From contig JBBHKE010002268.1 in assembly GCA_037447655.1 (NCBI GenBank), positions 170,398 through 234,397 on the forward strand: a DNA stretch of 64,000 nucleotides, read 5' to 3'. This document shows positions 11,920 to 22,856 of this stretch, piece after piece. Position numbers and translations under genes: made by a program. Origin of the DNA: Zygnema cylindricum. Taxonomy: Eukaryota > Streptophyta > Zygnematophyceae > Zygnematales > Zygnemataceae. The notes below the pieces were generated by a model. The model was not told the DNA's origin. It ran no database searches and was given only the letters and a program-made list of their open reading frames with translations. The stretch's first letter is position 1; the number at the start of each line of letters is the position of its first letter.

Positions 11920-12963
11920 TACAACTGTGAGACCTCCATAGGTCCTCAAAGTAGGCAGCTCACACAAAACCTCTAGGATAACCTTGACCCCTTTGTGTTT
12001 CAGCAAGATTAACTGCCACCCAAGCAGACAAATACGCTGACCACCTTCATCCATGTGAAGGCAAGACTCCCTTGAGTCGATTGCAAAAAGAATCTTTGAA
12101 TTTGCTCCCCTAAGCAGTGAGTTATGGAGGGTCAAAGTTGACCTTTTGTACAAAAGCTTTTTAGGAGAGAGGGTATTATCTACCAAATTTTTCTAAGTCG
12201 TATCTCTCTCTAAAACTCTATCTAGTGAAGTACGGCACCAATCATAATACTGTGTCATATAGAAAGGTACAACTGCCGATTTACTTTCTGTACGTCCAAT
12301 GTACGACGTGGCGAACAAGTCGACACATGTCATATTTGGATTCTTTCCTGTTATCCCTAGAGATGCCATAATCCAATGTGGTTGTGCCACGTGTGAATCG
12401 ATGTGGCATTGACAACAAATTGCCGAAAGTTCTATTTCGCGATCTCGGCATTCTTCGCGGTCGTTTGATCAAAACCGGATTTCAATCGTAGCCGTCATAA
12501 ATACTTGCGCGATATTTGTTTCGCTGTCAAAACAAAATGTGCGGTATCCATTTCAAAATGTTTCGTATTCCGTACAATACAAATTGTATCTATGTCCTTA
12601 TATACCATTAAATGAAATAGTCTACGTGTAATCATTTATATAGCTAAAACCCTATATCACGTAACCATGGTCTTCGACTAATTCGATAAAGCTACTGGCT
12701 ATCGGCGCTTTTGATGGACGGCATGTATTAGGTTCAAATCCTGAATCCGCCAAGTACTATTTTGGAAAATCTACTAATCTACTACCTGTCTCCCTCTGGA
12801 TAGCTTAGGCAACCATGGTTATAGCTCCCTCTCCAAATTTCAGTTATTGCAACAAGTGTGGGAGTTGAATAGAGGAGTTAGAGGTAGACAACCTCTGCTT
12901 CTTTTTTGCATTTTTATCTTTTACAAAACCTAAAAAATATTAAAAGAACCTTTAAATTCTACA
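11920..12963 (-). repeat. 5' LTR of element E
   Basis: Sense start TGTAGAATTTAAAGG at 12963, about 1044 bp. It contains the GGCAACCATGGTT palindrome (12810), a tRNA-like module with a perfect GGTTCAAATCC B box (12731-12741), and a U5 ending at the primer site. It resembles LTR R (47271-48316). Confidence 0.8.
12675..12745 (+). other. tRNA-like module in E LTR
   Basis: An A-box-like stretch (CTAATTCGATAAAGC) lies about 55 bp before an exact B box GGTTCAAATCC (12731-12741). It is antisense to the element. It is not a foldable complete tRNA, so it is not called as a tRNA gene. Confidence 0.55.
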
Positions 12964-12990
12964 TAGTCCAACGGGGGACAGAGAATTGCA

Positions 12991-13005
12991 GGTTATGGGC
13001 CCACC
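12991..13005 (+). other. primer-binding site of F
   Basis: GGTTATGGGCCCACC, a perfect match to the family primer site. The ATG inside it starts the gag reading frame MGPPSRVPIFN. Confidence 0.85.
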
Positions 13006-13676
13006 TTCTAGGGTGCCCATCTTTAACAGATCTAAGTTCATTTATTAGGAAGCCATGATGGTTGGGGCTTTATGTGAAAAACGATACTTAGGTATTTTCA
13101 GTGGACAAGTGAGACGTCCATCTTAGGGAATCACACTTAGGTTTAGTGGAGATCTATAGAGCTGGTACCATTCAGGAGCTCCAGTTGGCCGAGCAAAGGC
13201 TAGGGGATTACACTAATTAAAGGGGAAAAATGCTAGATTACTGTACTGATCTATCTTATTTGCATATGGAGATGGAGAGTGCCAAGTGAACAGGTACAAT
13301 GAAGATGAAGATCAACACCCTCATTATAAAGTTGCTTGTTGAGTATGAGAACATAGTGTACCAAGTACAAGAAATGGATGACAACTCTTAGAAGTGGATT
13401 ACACTGGTCCGGATGATACTTGTGCAGGAGAACACTATTGAGATTTGGAGAGGAGGAAAGAGCATTCAAGCTCTAGTAGCCGGAGCATACTGGTGAGGGA
13501 AGGATTCGAGGAAGCCGTACAACAACTTTAAAAAAGAGAGAGATCAATCTAGAAGAACGAAACCCCTTAAGGGTCTTTGTCATTTCTGCAAAAAGCCGCG
13601 ACATTTCATAGCGAATTCTACCAAGCTGTCGTAGCTGTGGCTCTAAGAGGACTGCAGAGGTAGTTCTTGCGGAGGG
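12995..13676 (+). pseudogene. F gag remnant
   Basis: Starts MGPPSRVPIFN at the primer site, continues with LCEKRYLGIFSGQVRRPS, then jumps to an IYRAGTIQELQLAEQRLG segment. The intervening capsid part is therefore deleted near 13120-13145. Frameshifts follow. The nucleocapsid reads CHFCKKPRHFIANS (about 13580-13620), so the last Cys ligand is lost. Confidence 0.75.
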
Positions 13677-14381
13677 ATGAACAAGGCACTTCTAGTTACA
13701 CAAGTGAAAGGGGAGATCGAGGAGGACGAGTCCTCTAAGGAGGAGGATGGGGAGCTTCTTCTTAACGAAAATTTGGAGGAGAAGGATATCCCTCGAAAAC
13801 AGAAGTGTGCTCTTGGAGCCATGCGGGAAGCCCCACAGGAAGGATGGATCATTGATTCACGTGAATCCATGCATATTTGTTGTGACAAGCACCTTTTTAC
13901 CAAGACAACAAAGATCCCTACTGTAGAGATCGAGTACGGGGATGGGAGAGTAGTTACTACGGATCTAGTGGGGTCCATAGATCTGAAAGTCGTAGTGAAG
14001 GGTAAGACTTCTATACTCACCTTTCTCAGATGTACTCTACATTCCACTGCTAAGCAAAAATCTTATCTTTTCTCTACTTCTGTGTTAGATGATAAGGAAT
14101 TTGATACCTTTAATAGAAAGGGAGTCTCTATAGCTAAGTATGGGGATGAAGTCTACTTCACAGAAAATAAAGGTAGCCAAGGAATATTGAGGCTTAACTT
14201 GAGTAATGAAAATAAGAATGCTTACTATGTTGGTATCTCAAAATTGATGATTTGGCATAAGCGGTTGGGGCATGTACAATTTGATAAGCTGAGGGAAATG
14301 AAGATGCTTCGTGTAGAAGAAGGCATTCAGTTTGGGGATAATGAAATGATGGATGATTGTAGTGGATGTGCCCAAGGTTAA
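13677..14381 (+). pseudogene. F protease / GAG-pre-integrase fragment (open 234 codons)
   Basis: A single open frame reads an acidic spacer, the CALGAMREAPQEGWIID block, then DSRES in place of the catalytic DSGAS. It continues with KIPTVEIEYGDGRVVTTDLVGS and ends in the pre-integrase zinc motif HKRLGHVQFDKL ... CSGCAQG. The DSRES change should abolish protease activity. Confidence 0.8.
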
Positions 14382-15110
14382 ACTCATAAACTTCCTTTTC
14401 CCAAAACTGCCACATATAAAAGTGAAAAAGTACAAAAATTTGGTCTCCACAAACATCTGGGGACTCACAAAAATACCCTAAATCGGAGGGAAAAGGTTTA
14501 TGTTGACAATCACTAATGCTTGGTCTAGATATTCTAGAGTCTACTTCTTAAAAACAAAGTCTGAAACACCAACTTACTTTAAAGAATAAAAAGCTTGGAG
14601 TGAGAAGTTGCACAGAACCCCCATTTAAAGAATAAAGAGTGATAATAGGGGAGAATATACCTCTAACCAATTTGAGGAATACTTGAGGGAGGAGGGAGTT
14701 CAGCATTAGAAAACTGTACCGAAAAATCTAGAACAAAATAGGGTAGCAGAGAGGTTAAATCTGACTTTTGGAGATAGTGTACGTAGTATGTTGGCCGATA
14801 AGAAGATAGGAAAAGGAATTTGGGCAGAAGCTATGAACTTTGCTAACTCCATTAAAAATAGAGTCATTACTACAACCGTGAAAAGAATGACACCTTATGA
14901 GAGATGGATTGGAAGGAAACGAGATATTTCTCACCTGAAAGTATTCGGTAGTCAAGATTACAGTCTTGACACAGATAAGAAAAACTAGAAACTAGATGCT
15001 AAAGGGAAACCGAGATATTATTTTGGATATGATCAGGATGTCAAAGGATAAAGAGTATATGCCTTAGCTAAACAAGATATCATTATGGTAAAGCACCTAG
15101 TTGTCATGGA
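14382..15110 (+). pseudogene. F integrase remnant
   Basis: Weakly preserved core (SDNRGEY near 14640, then RLNLTFGDS), followed by IWAEAMNFANSIKNRV, MTPYERWIGRKRDISHLKVFGS and a GYDQDVKG-like block. Stops at about 14381, 14588, 14708 and 14986. Confidence 0.75.
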
Positions 15111-17060
15111 TGAACGGAAGTCATTTAATCCCTTCAAATACACCAAAAAGATAAAAATCAGTTTTGAGTCCGAAAGTGAGGAGGACTCAGACCTTCTCGG
15201 AAGAGACATGAGTGAAAATGTGTTTGCAGATTCAGTGGAGATAAAAGATGGAGGAGATGTACCTAAATCTCCTCATATCTCTATACACTCCGAGGAGACA
15301 GAGGAGGAGGAGCCGGAACAGGTGTCTATGGATAGGGGAGCCTATGAAACAGTGAGGAGGAACCCGAGACTTCCCTCCATTCCAGCTTCGAACTATGAGG
15401 GAGGACGAAGAAGGAGCAAAAGGCTACAAGAAAAAAAAGCCGCGCATAAGGTAACTAAAATGTCTCACCACGATAAGACTCAGACATACTCGGAGGCAAT
15501 GGACAGTCCAGAGAAAGACAAATGGGTTAGAGCCATAAATGGTGAGATGGCCTCCATCATGGAAGCGAATACTTGGGAGATGGTGGACTGTCCTTCGAAC
15601 AAAAAACCGATTGGCTTTAAATGGGTGTTTAAACTGAAACTGAACCCATATAATCTTGTTGACAGATACAAGGCTCGGTAGGTAGCAAATGGGTTTACCC
15701 AAAAGGAAGGAATAGATTATGAGGAGACTTTTGGTCCGGTGGTTCAGTTCCCATCAGCAAGGATTCTCTTGAGTCTAGCAACAGCAGAAGACATGGAAAT
15801 ACACCAGATGGATATTAAGAACGCCTTCCTCAACGGTGAGCTAGAGGAAGAAATCTTCATGCGACAACCAAAAGGTTTTGTAGAGGAAGGAGAGGAGAGA
15901 AAAGTCTACCGACTCAGAAAGTCTTTATATGGATTGAAGCAGGCTCCCAAACAATGGAACAAGAAAGTGGATGAGTTTCTCATCGGTCTGGAAAATACCC
16001 GGATCAGGTGTGACCATTCTATTTATATGTTTGAGGATGAGAATGGTGTTATTTTCATTTCAATTTATGTGGATGATTTGCTGGTGTTAAAAAGTCTATA
16101 GAAAAGATCAAGAAGTTAAAGAAGGATCTTAGAAGCAGGTTTGACATGAAGGATTTAGGGGAGGTAAGATACATTCTCAAAAAACAAATAAAGAGAGACA
16201 GGGGGTAGAAGATTATCAGACTTACTCAGAAAGAAGTTATAGGGAATATGCTTGAGAAATTTTAGATCGAAAAGGTAAACAGTTGTACCAATCCCATGGA
16301 CTTGAACAAAGTAAGTGATGGGAGTGTAGAAGGAGGGGTGATAATCTTAGATGATCACATGAGTCTAGAACAAAGACAATTTATGAAGTTTATTCTTTAC
16401 AGGCAGGTTGTAGGAAGATTGATCTACTTTATGAATTATACTAGGCCCCACATCACGGCAATAGTTGGAGTCCTCACTAGGAGTCTAAATGATCCTAGGA
16501 AGAGAGATTGGGAGGCAGCCAAGAGAGTCATGAGATATCTGGTGGGAACCACGGATTTATTGTTGCATTTGGGAGGGGAGCACATTGACATCACTCTTGG
16601 AGTGATGCCAGTTATGGGGATGCACCTATGAGAAGATGCACTTCTAGACATGTAATCAATGTGGGGAAGGTGTTTGCTGTTGGAGTAGCAAGCAACAAAA
16701 GGTTGTTGCTCAGTCCACTATGGAGGCCTAGTACATGGCCTCATGTTCTGCTATGAAAGAGTTAATGTGGGTTAAGTCCTTGTTGCAAGAATTAGGGTAT
16801 ATGAATAAGGGTGTGCATGAAATCTTCTGTGATAATCAGGTTGCCATTGCAATTGCAACTAATCCAAAACATCATTTTACAGCTAAACATATGGACATAA
16901 GATTAATTTTTGTGAGGGAAAAGGTTTAAAACAAAATTACGAATCTTGTGTATAGGACTGATGGAGAAATGGTGGTTGACATGATGACCAAACTTGTGCC
17001 CTTGCCCAAGTTAAAATATTGTAGAGAAAAATGTGGGTTAAAGGAGGAGTTGAATTTAGA
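15085..17060 (+). pseudogene. F linker, reverse transcriptase and RNase H
   Basis: Frame 15085-15681 gives the linker (ETVRRNPRLPSIPASNYEGG) and RT N-terminus (GFKWVFKLKLNP). Frame 15739-16101 gives HQMDIKNAFLNGELEEE, SLYGLKQAP and an intact active site YVDDLLVL (about 16066-16089). A frameshift near 16090-16100 then breaks it. Frame 16296-16631 is the RT end, and RNase H runs to about 17060 with FCDNQVAIAIATNPKHHF. This is the best preserved RT of the left block, but stops at 15682 and near 16208 disable it. Confidence 0.8.
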
Positions 17061-17063
17061 CTA

Positions 17064-17077
17064 GAAAATAAGGGGAG
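17064..17077 (+). other. polypurine tract of F
   Basis: GAAAATAAGGGGAG directly before the LTR TGTTG start, as in C, B and Q. It is the presumed plus-strand primer. Confidence 0.8.
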
Positions 17078-18082
17078 TGTTGAAATCACTAGATTTAGGG
17101 ATTTTTTTCTAGGTCTGAGTAGACTAATAGAAAGGACAAAAGCACAGGCAGCTTGCCTCCACCTTCTCTCTCTAGCCCCCACACTTGTTGTAGTCATTGA
17201 AGGTGAAAGAGAATGGTGGAGCCATGGCTGCCTGTGTTACACAAGGAGTACTATAGAGTAACATAAGTCACTCTTTAGGAAAAAGGTTGAGTTTGGTAGG
17301 ACTCAAACCTCCAAGTGGCAAAGGGAGGCGTAGCGGTCAGCTTTAACCGGTCTGTCATAGGAGTTCGTTAGAATATATGGGGTTTGACTTTTATTTAAAC
17401 AGTGTTTTAGGAACTCAAATCCCATTAATGGAATTACGGATAAGAAACACGGAGGCTGGTTAACATATAGTGCAACCATGAATCCGCACAAAACAAATCT
17501 ACAAGACATTTGTTTTGACGGTTAATATTAAAAGCCGGTTTGGATATGACGCCATGCATTATCGCCGAGATCCCGGAATGACTTCTTTGGCGATTTTCGG
17601 AAAGTGACATGACCTGGCGCCACGTGGCAAGATAGTATTGGAAAGCGAGAATCCCGAGGAGCATAAGATCAAGTCCGGAAAAGATAGACGTCCACTCCAT
17701 GGCCTTGTCGTACACATGCCGTACAAAAAGGACACTGACCATTGTATCTTTGAGTACTGTACAGTCTTCTAATTGGTTTATACCTCAGTTGATAAGGGTT
17801 CTGAGAGGGGTTTAAGACTTAGGGAATTTTTGAAGTAGCCACCTCTCTCCCTGCAAGCTTGTATAAATATTGGCATCTTTGCCACTTCATAATTAATCGC
17901 CTGGTTTGGTGTTTTCAGTGATTCTTTTTGCTGTGGGCTCAAGGGAGTCCAGACTGACAGGGGTGCACTTAGATTGTTTATTTTCCTGCTTGGGTAGCAT
18001 TGGTCTTAGTTGAAGAAGGATTAGTCAAAAATGTCTAGAGGCTTCCTGTATTCTCTAATCTAATGGGGGACACATAATTGCA
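17078..18082 (+). repeat. 3' LTR of element F
   Basis: TGTTGAAATCAC ... ATTGCA, 1005 bp. Contains GAGCCATGGCTGCC (17219), the antisense tRNA-like module with AGGACTCAAACCT (17298-17310), a CACGTGG G-box (about 17620), a partly paired hairpin (about 17722-17760), an ATTGG CCAAT box and TATAAAT near 17862. Close to the LTRs of D and Y. Confidence 0.85.
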
Positions 18083-19908
18083 ACAACTTAGCTTCCCTGT
18101 TATTCACTTGCCTTTCTTGAAGTCTCTTGCTGCTTCTCCTCCCTCCTTCAAAATCTGAAGCCGAAATGGAGAGTAATCTCGGATTTTTGCGAATGACTTT
18201 TTTTTCTCCCCTATCTGTGGAGTCCATCTTCGGTCCCTCATAATCCATTTCCGGTCTTTCCTTTTTCTCTTCCTCGGTTTGAACTGAAACTGTGGCTCCA
18301 AGAGAGAGTCATTCTCGGTAATTTTTTCCTCTCCCACTGCAAATTTCGGCTAAACCGAAGTTTAGTTAAAAGAATATGAATCTAACTCACTTTCGGATTC
18401 AATTCTTATTCTGACCGGTTTAGTATATTTAATGGGATATACTGACTTTCCTTCATCTATCACTACCAAGTGTTTTACTACGATAATATCTTTTTTGTTA
18501 TCATAAACTTTATATCCCTTTAGATTTTCATCATATCTAAGTTAGTACCCCGACTTTCTCCTTGCATCTAACTTCCAATCAGATTTTTCTGGGTTTAGAC
18601 TAAAAATTGACTTTCGAACACCTTTAATTTTAAGATATCTGGTTTTCTCCAGGTCCATCTTTCATAAGGTGTTTAACCTTTCACTGCGGAGGTAAGGACT
18701 CTACTCTTAAGATAATTAGCACAATTCATAGCTTCTGCCCAAAAGCGTTTTCTTATCTTTTTATGCGATAGTATACTACAGGCACTATCGCTTAATCTCC
18801 AATTTAGTCTCTCAGCTAAATCGTTTTGTTCCAGATTCTTTGGGACAATTTTTTGGTGTTGAAAACCTACCTCTTTCAAATAATCCTTAAACTGATTAGA
18901 GGTATATTTCCCCTATTATCACTCCTCACTCTCTTTATAGGTGTCTTATGGACCTTCTCACTCCCTGCTTTATACTCTTTAAAATAGGCCGGTGCCTCAT
19001 ATTTATTTTTCAAGAAATAGACTCTAGAATACCTACACCAGTCATCATTAATAGTAAGTATAAATCTTCTCCCTCCAAGTGACAACACTTTAACCGGTCC
19101 ACGGATGTCGGTATGAACTAGATCTAGGAGATTTAACATCCATAGATTGTCGTTTTAGGGAAAGTTAGTCTATGGGCCTTACCTTGAGCACATCCACAGG
19201 AGTCATCCAAAGTTTCATTATCTTCAAAATGAATTCCCTCAACTACTCCTAGTTTCTTCATTTTTTTTAATCTATGTAGATGCACATGCCCCAATTTTAT
19301 ATGCCAAATCATCAAGTCAGTTACACAGGCATAGTAAACTCATGTCTTTCCATTACCCAAATTTAGCGTGAACATTCTTTGGCTACCCTTTTTAGTTGTG
19401 GAATATACTTTTTCCTCATAGCTAAGAACAAAGACTCGTATCTTAGTACTAGTCTCAAAACCCTTATCATCTAAAACTGACGTAGAGATAAGATTTTTGT
19501 TCATCGCTGGAATGAATAGAACATAGGAGAAAGTGACTATGGGTGTCTTACCTTCAACAAAGACTTTCAAATCCACAGATCCCACTAAACTAGTGGTCAT
19601 TATTCTCCCATTCTATACTCTATCTCCATAGTAGGGATGTTTTTCATTTTGGTAAACATATGTTTCTCTCTACACATATGCATAGAGGCACCTGAGTCAA
19701 TGATCGCACCTTCTTCAGGAGTTTTTTCCACTTCGTTGAAGGCACACTTCTCCATCCTCGATATCTCCGGCTCGGTTTTCACCTCGAACTCCTTGTTGAG
19801 GAGGAGTTTTTGATTATCCTCTCTCGTTACTTGTGTTGCCATTAGTGCTTTCTTCTTTACGGCGGCTGATCTACCGGTCTGCCCCTCCTTAAGTTTTAAC
19901 TCTATCAA
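18083..19908 (-). pseudogene. G protease, integrase and linker remnant
   Basis: The protease DSGASMHMCREKHMF is intact near 19680 in frame 19600-19908. Pre-integrase frames 19340-19600 and 19133-19315 include HIKLGHVHLHRL and CGCAQGKAHRLTFPK. Integrase core frames 18876-19139 (LVHTDIRGPVKV) and 18673-18879 (FWAEAMNCANYLKSRV) follow, then the linker (NPRLLSISASDFEGG, 18104-18337). At least five frame breaks. Confidence 0.8.
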
Positions 19909-20825
19909 CTTAGTACACTGTGCTGTGTAATGTCACGGCTTCTTATAAAAATGACAAAGCCCCTTAGGGGGTTTAAATCCAAATCCATTTGATTTATTTC
20001 CTCTCCCTCCTCCAAATTTTTCATAAGGTTTCTTGGAATCTTGATTCCACGAGTCACTTCCAAAAGCAAAGGCTTGTCCACTCTTTCATCCTCTCCGTAT
20101 CTCAATGGTGTTTTCCCGAACCAAAATCATCCCAACAACGAAATTCCAAATCCATTGATTATATGGCAAGTCCTAAACCCTTTTAACGATGTTCTCATAA
20201 TCATCTGGTAGTTTCATTAGTAAAGTATTCACCTTTTCTTTTGCGGTTTCTCATTTTCTAGCACTCTCAAATTCCATAAACAATCCGGACAAGTCATTAC
20301 AAAATTCAAGCATCTTTCTTTTTTTGTAAACATATGCTTGGACCTTTTGATGTGCCAGCTTCTAAAACTGAACTGTACCACTCTTATATATATTTAAAAA
20401 TGTCTCCCACAGCTCGGCCGCCTTGTCCACATTGTCCATATTTTTGAGTAAGACACGCGAGGATAAAATGAGTTGCCACTCTATTGTTGAAGTCCCAGAT
20501 TTGAGTATCATTTGTCTCTATTTTCTGAAGAGCCCCTACCAAGTTCATGAAATAGATATCGGTGTGAGTATCTCCTTTCCCTTCTCCTTCCCTTTGTCCA
20601 ACACGATGCTTTCTCTATCTTCATCTACCTCCTCTGCCTCCGCATATCCTTCGAGAATCGAGCTCCTCCAAACCCAAGTGGAACTACCAACTTTGTTGCT
20701 GGTCGTCGCACACGACCACTCAAAATGCCCTTAAGCCGTTTTTCAAAAAAAACACCCCTCATGATAGTTTCCCAGTATATGAACCTTATTCCATTGAAAA
20801 TGGGCACCTTATAGGGTGGGCCAAT
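19909..20825 (-). pseudogene. G gag remnant
   Basis: Nucleocapsid near 19930-19960 reads CHFYKKP-like with one Cys changed and the later His box weakened. Capsid pieces follow to about 20800. At the primer site the expected ATG is ATT (sense TTATTGGCCCACC), so the start codon at the primer site is lost. Confidence 0.65.
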
Positions 20826-20829
20826 AACT
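20815..20829 (-). other. primer-binding site of G, mutated
   Basis: Sense AAGTTATTGGCCCACC. The ATG has become ATT, altering both the match to the tRNA-iMet anticodon and the Gag start. Confidence 0.65.
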
Positions 20830-21758
20830 TGAAATTATATGACCTCCATTGGCCCACAAAATGTCCAGCTTATATGAAGCCTGTAGGATAATGTTTGCCC
20901 GTTTGACTTTCCCACCAAATAAGTGCCACCCTAGCTCGCAAATATTCTCACTACCTTATTCATTTTGAAGGCCCGACTCCCATGAGTCAAACGCAAAAAA
21001 AAATCACTAAATTTGCTTCCCTTGGCATAAAGTTATTGCTGCCCAAATATGGCCTATATATACAAAAGGTCTCGTAGAGAGATGCGCCTCAAAAAATGTA
21101 TAATTCGTAAATCTTTCTCTCAACCTCCTACTACTACTGTACCAAACCAATCAAAAAAATGTAAGGTACAAGAAGGTATAAGTGTCGCTGTACTTCTTGT
21201 ATGGCCATGGTACGGTATGGCCGTCTTGCTAACACTTGTCAGTTCTTGAGCTGTAGTCGTTCTCCTTGTAATGTCCGCTGTCCACTCATGGCTTGCCACG
21301 TGTCATCCACTGACATTAGCTCATAAACCGCCAAATGTCCACTCCGGTGCATCGGCTCCACTGTGAGCCGTCCGATCGAAAACCGACACTTAATAATGTA
21401 CGATCAAATTCAATGTCGTTTCTTTTTGTAATGCGTTAAAAGACGTACGTTAAATGTTTATATATATATAAATACTAATCACACGTTATGAACGTAACGC
21501 TTCATCAAGATCTAATGGATAAGGCGCACGGCTACGCCGTATGGAGGTCATTCTGTAGGTCTTCAGATCAAATCCTAGTCCCAACACCTTACTTTTGCAA
21601 AGAGCTATGCCTTTTTCTCCCTAAGTTTGTCTTCGTGACTGCTTAAGGCAGCCATGGCTGTCTTTCTGTCCTCAGTGACTACGACAAGTGTGAGGACTTT
21701 AAGAACCTTCATAGAGAGAGTGACAAAAGACACAAAATAGAAATTACCCTTTTCAACG
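20830..21758 (-). repeat. 5' LTR of element G
   Basis: About 929 bp, U5 end at 20830 and U3 start (TTTTCAACG) at 21758. Contains hairpin arms ACAAGAAG / CTTCTTGT (about 21165-21205), GGCAGCCATGGCTGTC (21648) and the best A-box-like tRNA match in the window (21512-21526). Confidence 0.75.
21510..21580 (+). other. tRNA-Arg-like module in G LTR
   Basis: CTAATGGATAAGGCG (21512-21526) is the D-arm/A-box sequence known from eukaryotic tRNA-Arg. It is followed after about 40 bp by AGATCAAATCC (21565-21575) in the B-box/T-loop position. The acceptor stem is not convincing. Confidence 0.55.
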
Positions 21759-22490
21759 ATGGAGTGGTACGAGCTGATTTTAATGAATCGCAACTTTGTC
21801 ATGAACTCATCCACCTTGATGTTCCACTGCCGTGGCGTCTGTGTCAGTCCATAAAGGGACTTTATTAACCTCTTAACCTTGCTTTCTTCCCCTTTCTCCA
21901 CAAACCTTTTAGGTCGCTTTATAATGATCTCATAGTCGAATTTTCCGTGGAGGAAGACGGTTCAAATATCCATCCGATGCACTTCGATGTCTTTTGTTGC
22001 GTCCAAACTTAGCAAAATTTTGACCGATATAAACCGAACCACCGGTGCAAAAGTTTCCTCATATTCTATTCCCTCTTTGTGTGTGTACCCGTTTGCCACT
22101 AACCATGCCTTCAATCTCTCAATACAGTTATTAGAATTCAATTTTAACTTATAAACCCATTTACACCCATTAGGTTTTCTATTCGGAGGACAATCTACCA
22201 ACTCTCAAGTCTTAGCCTCCATAATTGAGTTCATTTCATCATTTATTACAGCTGTCTATCTCTCACGCTCTTTATTGTTGATAGCCTCTTGATAGGTGTG
22301 AGGCTCATCTGGATGTGACATTCTTGTGAGCTAATTATTTACCTGCTTTTCTTACAGTCTTTTACTCATTCTCCTCCCTCCCTCAAATTCAGAAGCAAGT
22401 AAAAATGGCATTCTCGGGTTCCTTACAAGAGGCTTATCTTCTTCCTCTTGATTCTCCTCAGTGTCATGACTTTGAGAACCTTAGTCAACT
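21759..22490 (-). pseudogene. element H: copia RT fragment
   Basis: Sense: linker (about 22380-22440), then DCPPNRKPNGCKWVYKLKLN and YEETFAPVVRF in frame 21962-22201, then LIKSLYGLTQTPRQWN and KLRFIKISSYHS up to the LTR of G at 21758. RT is cut mid-domain by G. Integrase and everything upstream are missing beyond about 22490. Confidence 0.75.
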
Positions 22491-22689
22491 TCCTAACCAA
22501 ATCAAATAAAGTATTACGGATTGAATAAATATCAAGGACCTCATGCAACAAGATTATGGGAGAAACTCATAGATCTCCCCTCCTCTCCCCGCGCGTGCGT
22601 CTTTTTTTAGCTTTTTTTGCTTATGTCCAACTCTCAACTCCAAGCAGTCATGCATTGTGCCAAAGGATTCCAAAAGAAGCAAGATGGGA

Positions 22690-22856
22690 AAATTGGACGT
22701 AGAAGTCTCTCCTTAGTATAAAACTTGACTTTACACAATAGAAAAAATTTAGAAGCCTTACGTGGAAGGAGTTATCATAATTTATGATTCCAAAAGTTGT
22801 TATTGTTGTAAAGAGATGGAGATTTGACCGCCTCACAACTTAGGAGTATAGTACAC
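22690..22856 (-). repeat. dispersed repeat, copy 2 (part a)
   Basis: Reverse complement matches 84-222. The alignment continues on the other side of element I at 31055-31105 with the block matching about 25-84, so I inserted into this copy. Left of it, 22491-22689 shows no gene. Confidence 0.6.

Larger units (their letters stand above)
8957..12963 (-). mobile_element. copia element E, 3'-truncated, inserted in F 5' LTR
   Basis: Minus-strand order from right to left is 5' LTR (11920-12963), primer site, gag, protease, integrase and the start of RT. The element stops inside RT at the LTR of B. Its right end lies inside the 5' LTR of F, of which only the last 27 bp remain next to E. Confidence 0.8.
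12964..18082 (+). mobile_element. copia element F, 5' LTR interrupted by E
   Basis: Only the last 27 bp of the 5' LTR (12964-12990, ending ATTGCA) remain beside E. Then follow the primer site, gag, protease, integrase, RT, RNase H, purine tract and a full 3' LTR. The internal region is almost full length, but gag carries a deletion and the pol frame has several stops. Confidence 0.85.
18083..21758 (-). mobile_element. copia element G, 3'-truncated
   Basis: Minus-strand order from the right: 5' LTR (20830-21758), primer site, gag, protease, integrase and linker, ending at the 3' LTR of F. Its right LTR end interrupts the RT of element H. RT, RNase H and the 3' LTR are missing. Confidence 0.8.

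Noticed and set aside
12675-12745. Functional tRNA genes in the LTRs
   Set aside because: A and B boxes and sometimes a T-arm are visible, but no copy has a convincing acceptor stem plus anticodon arm, so they are reported as tRNA-like modules only.
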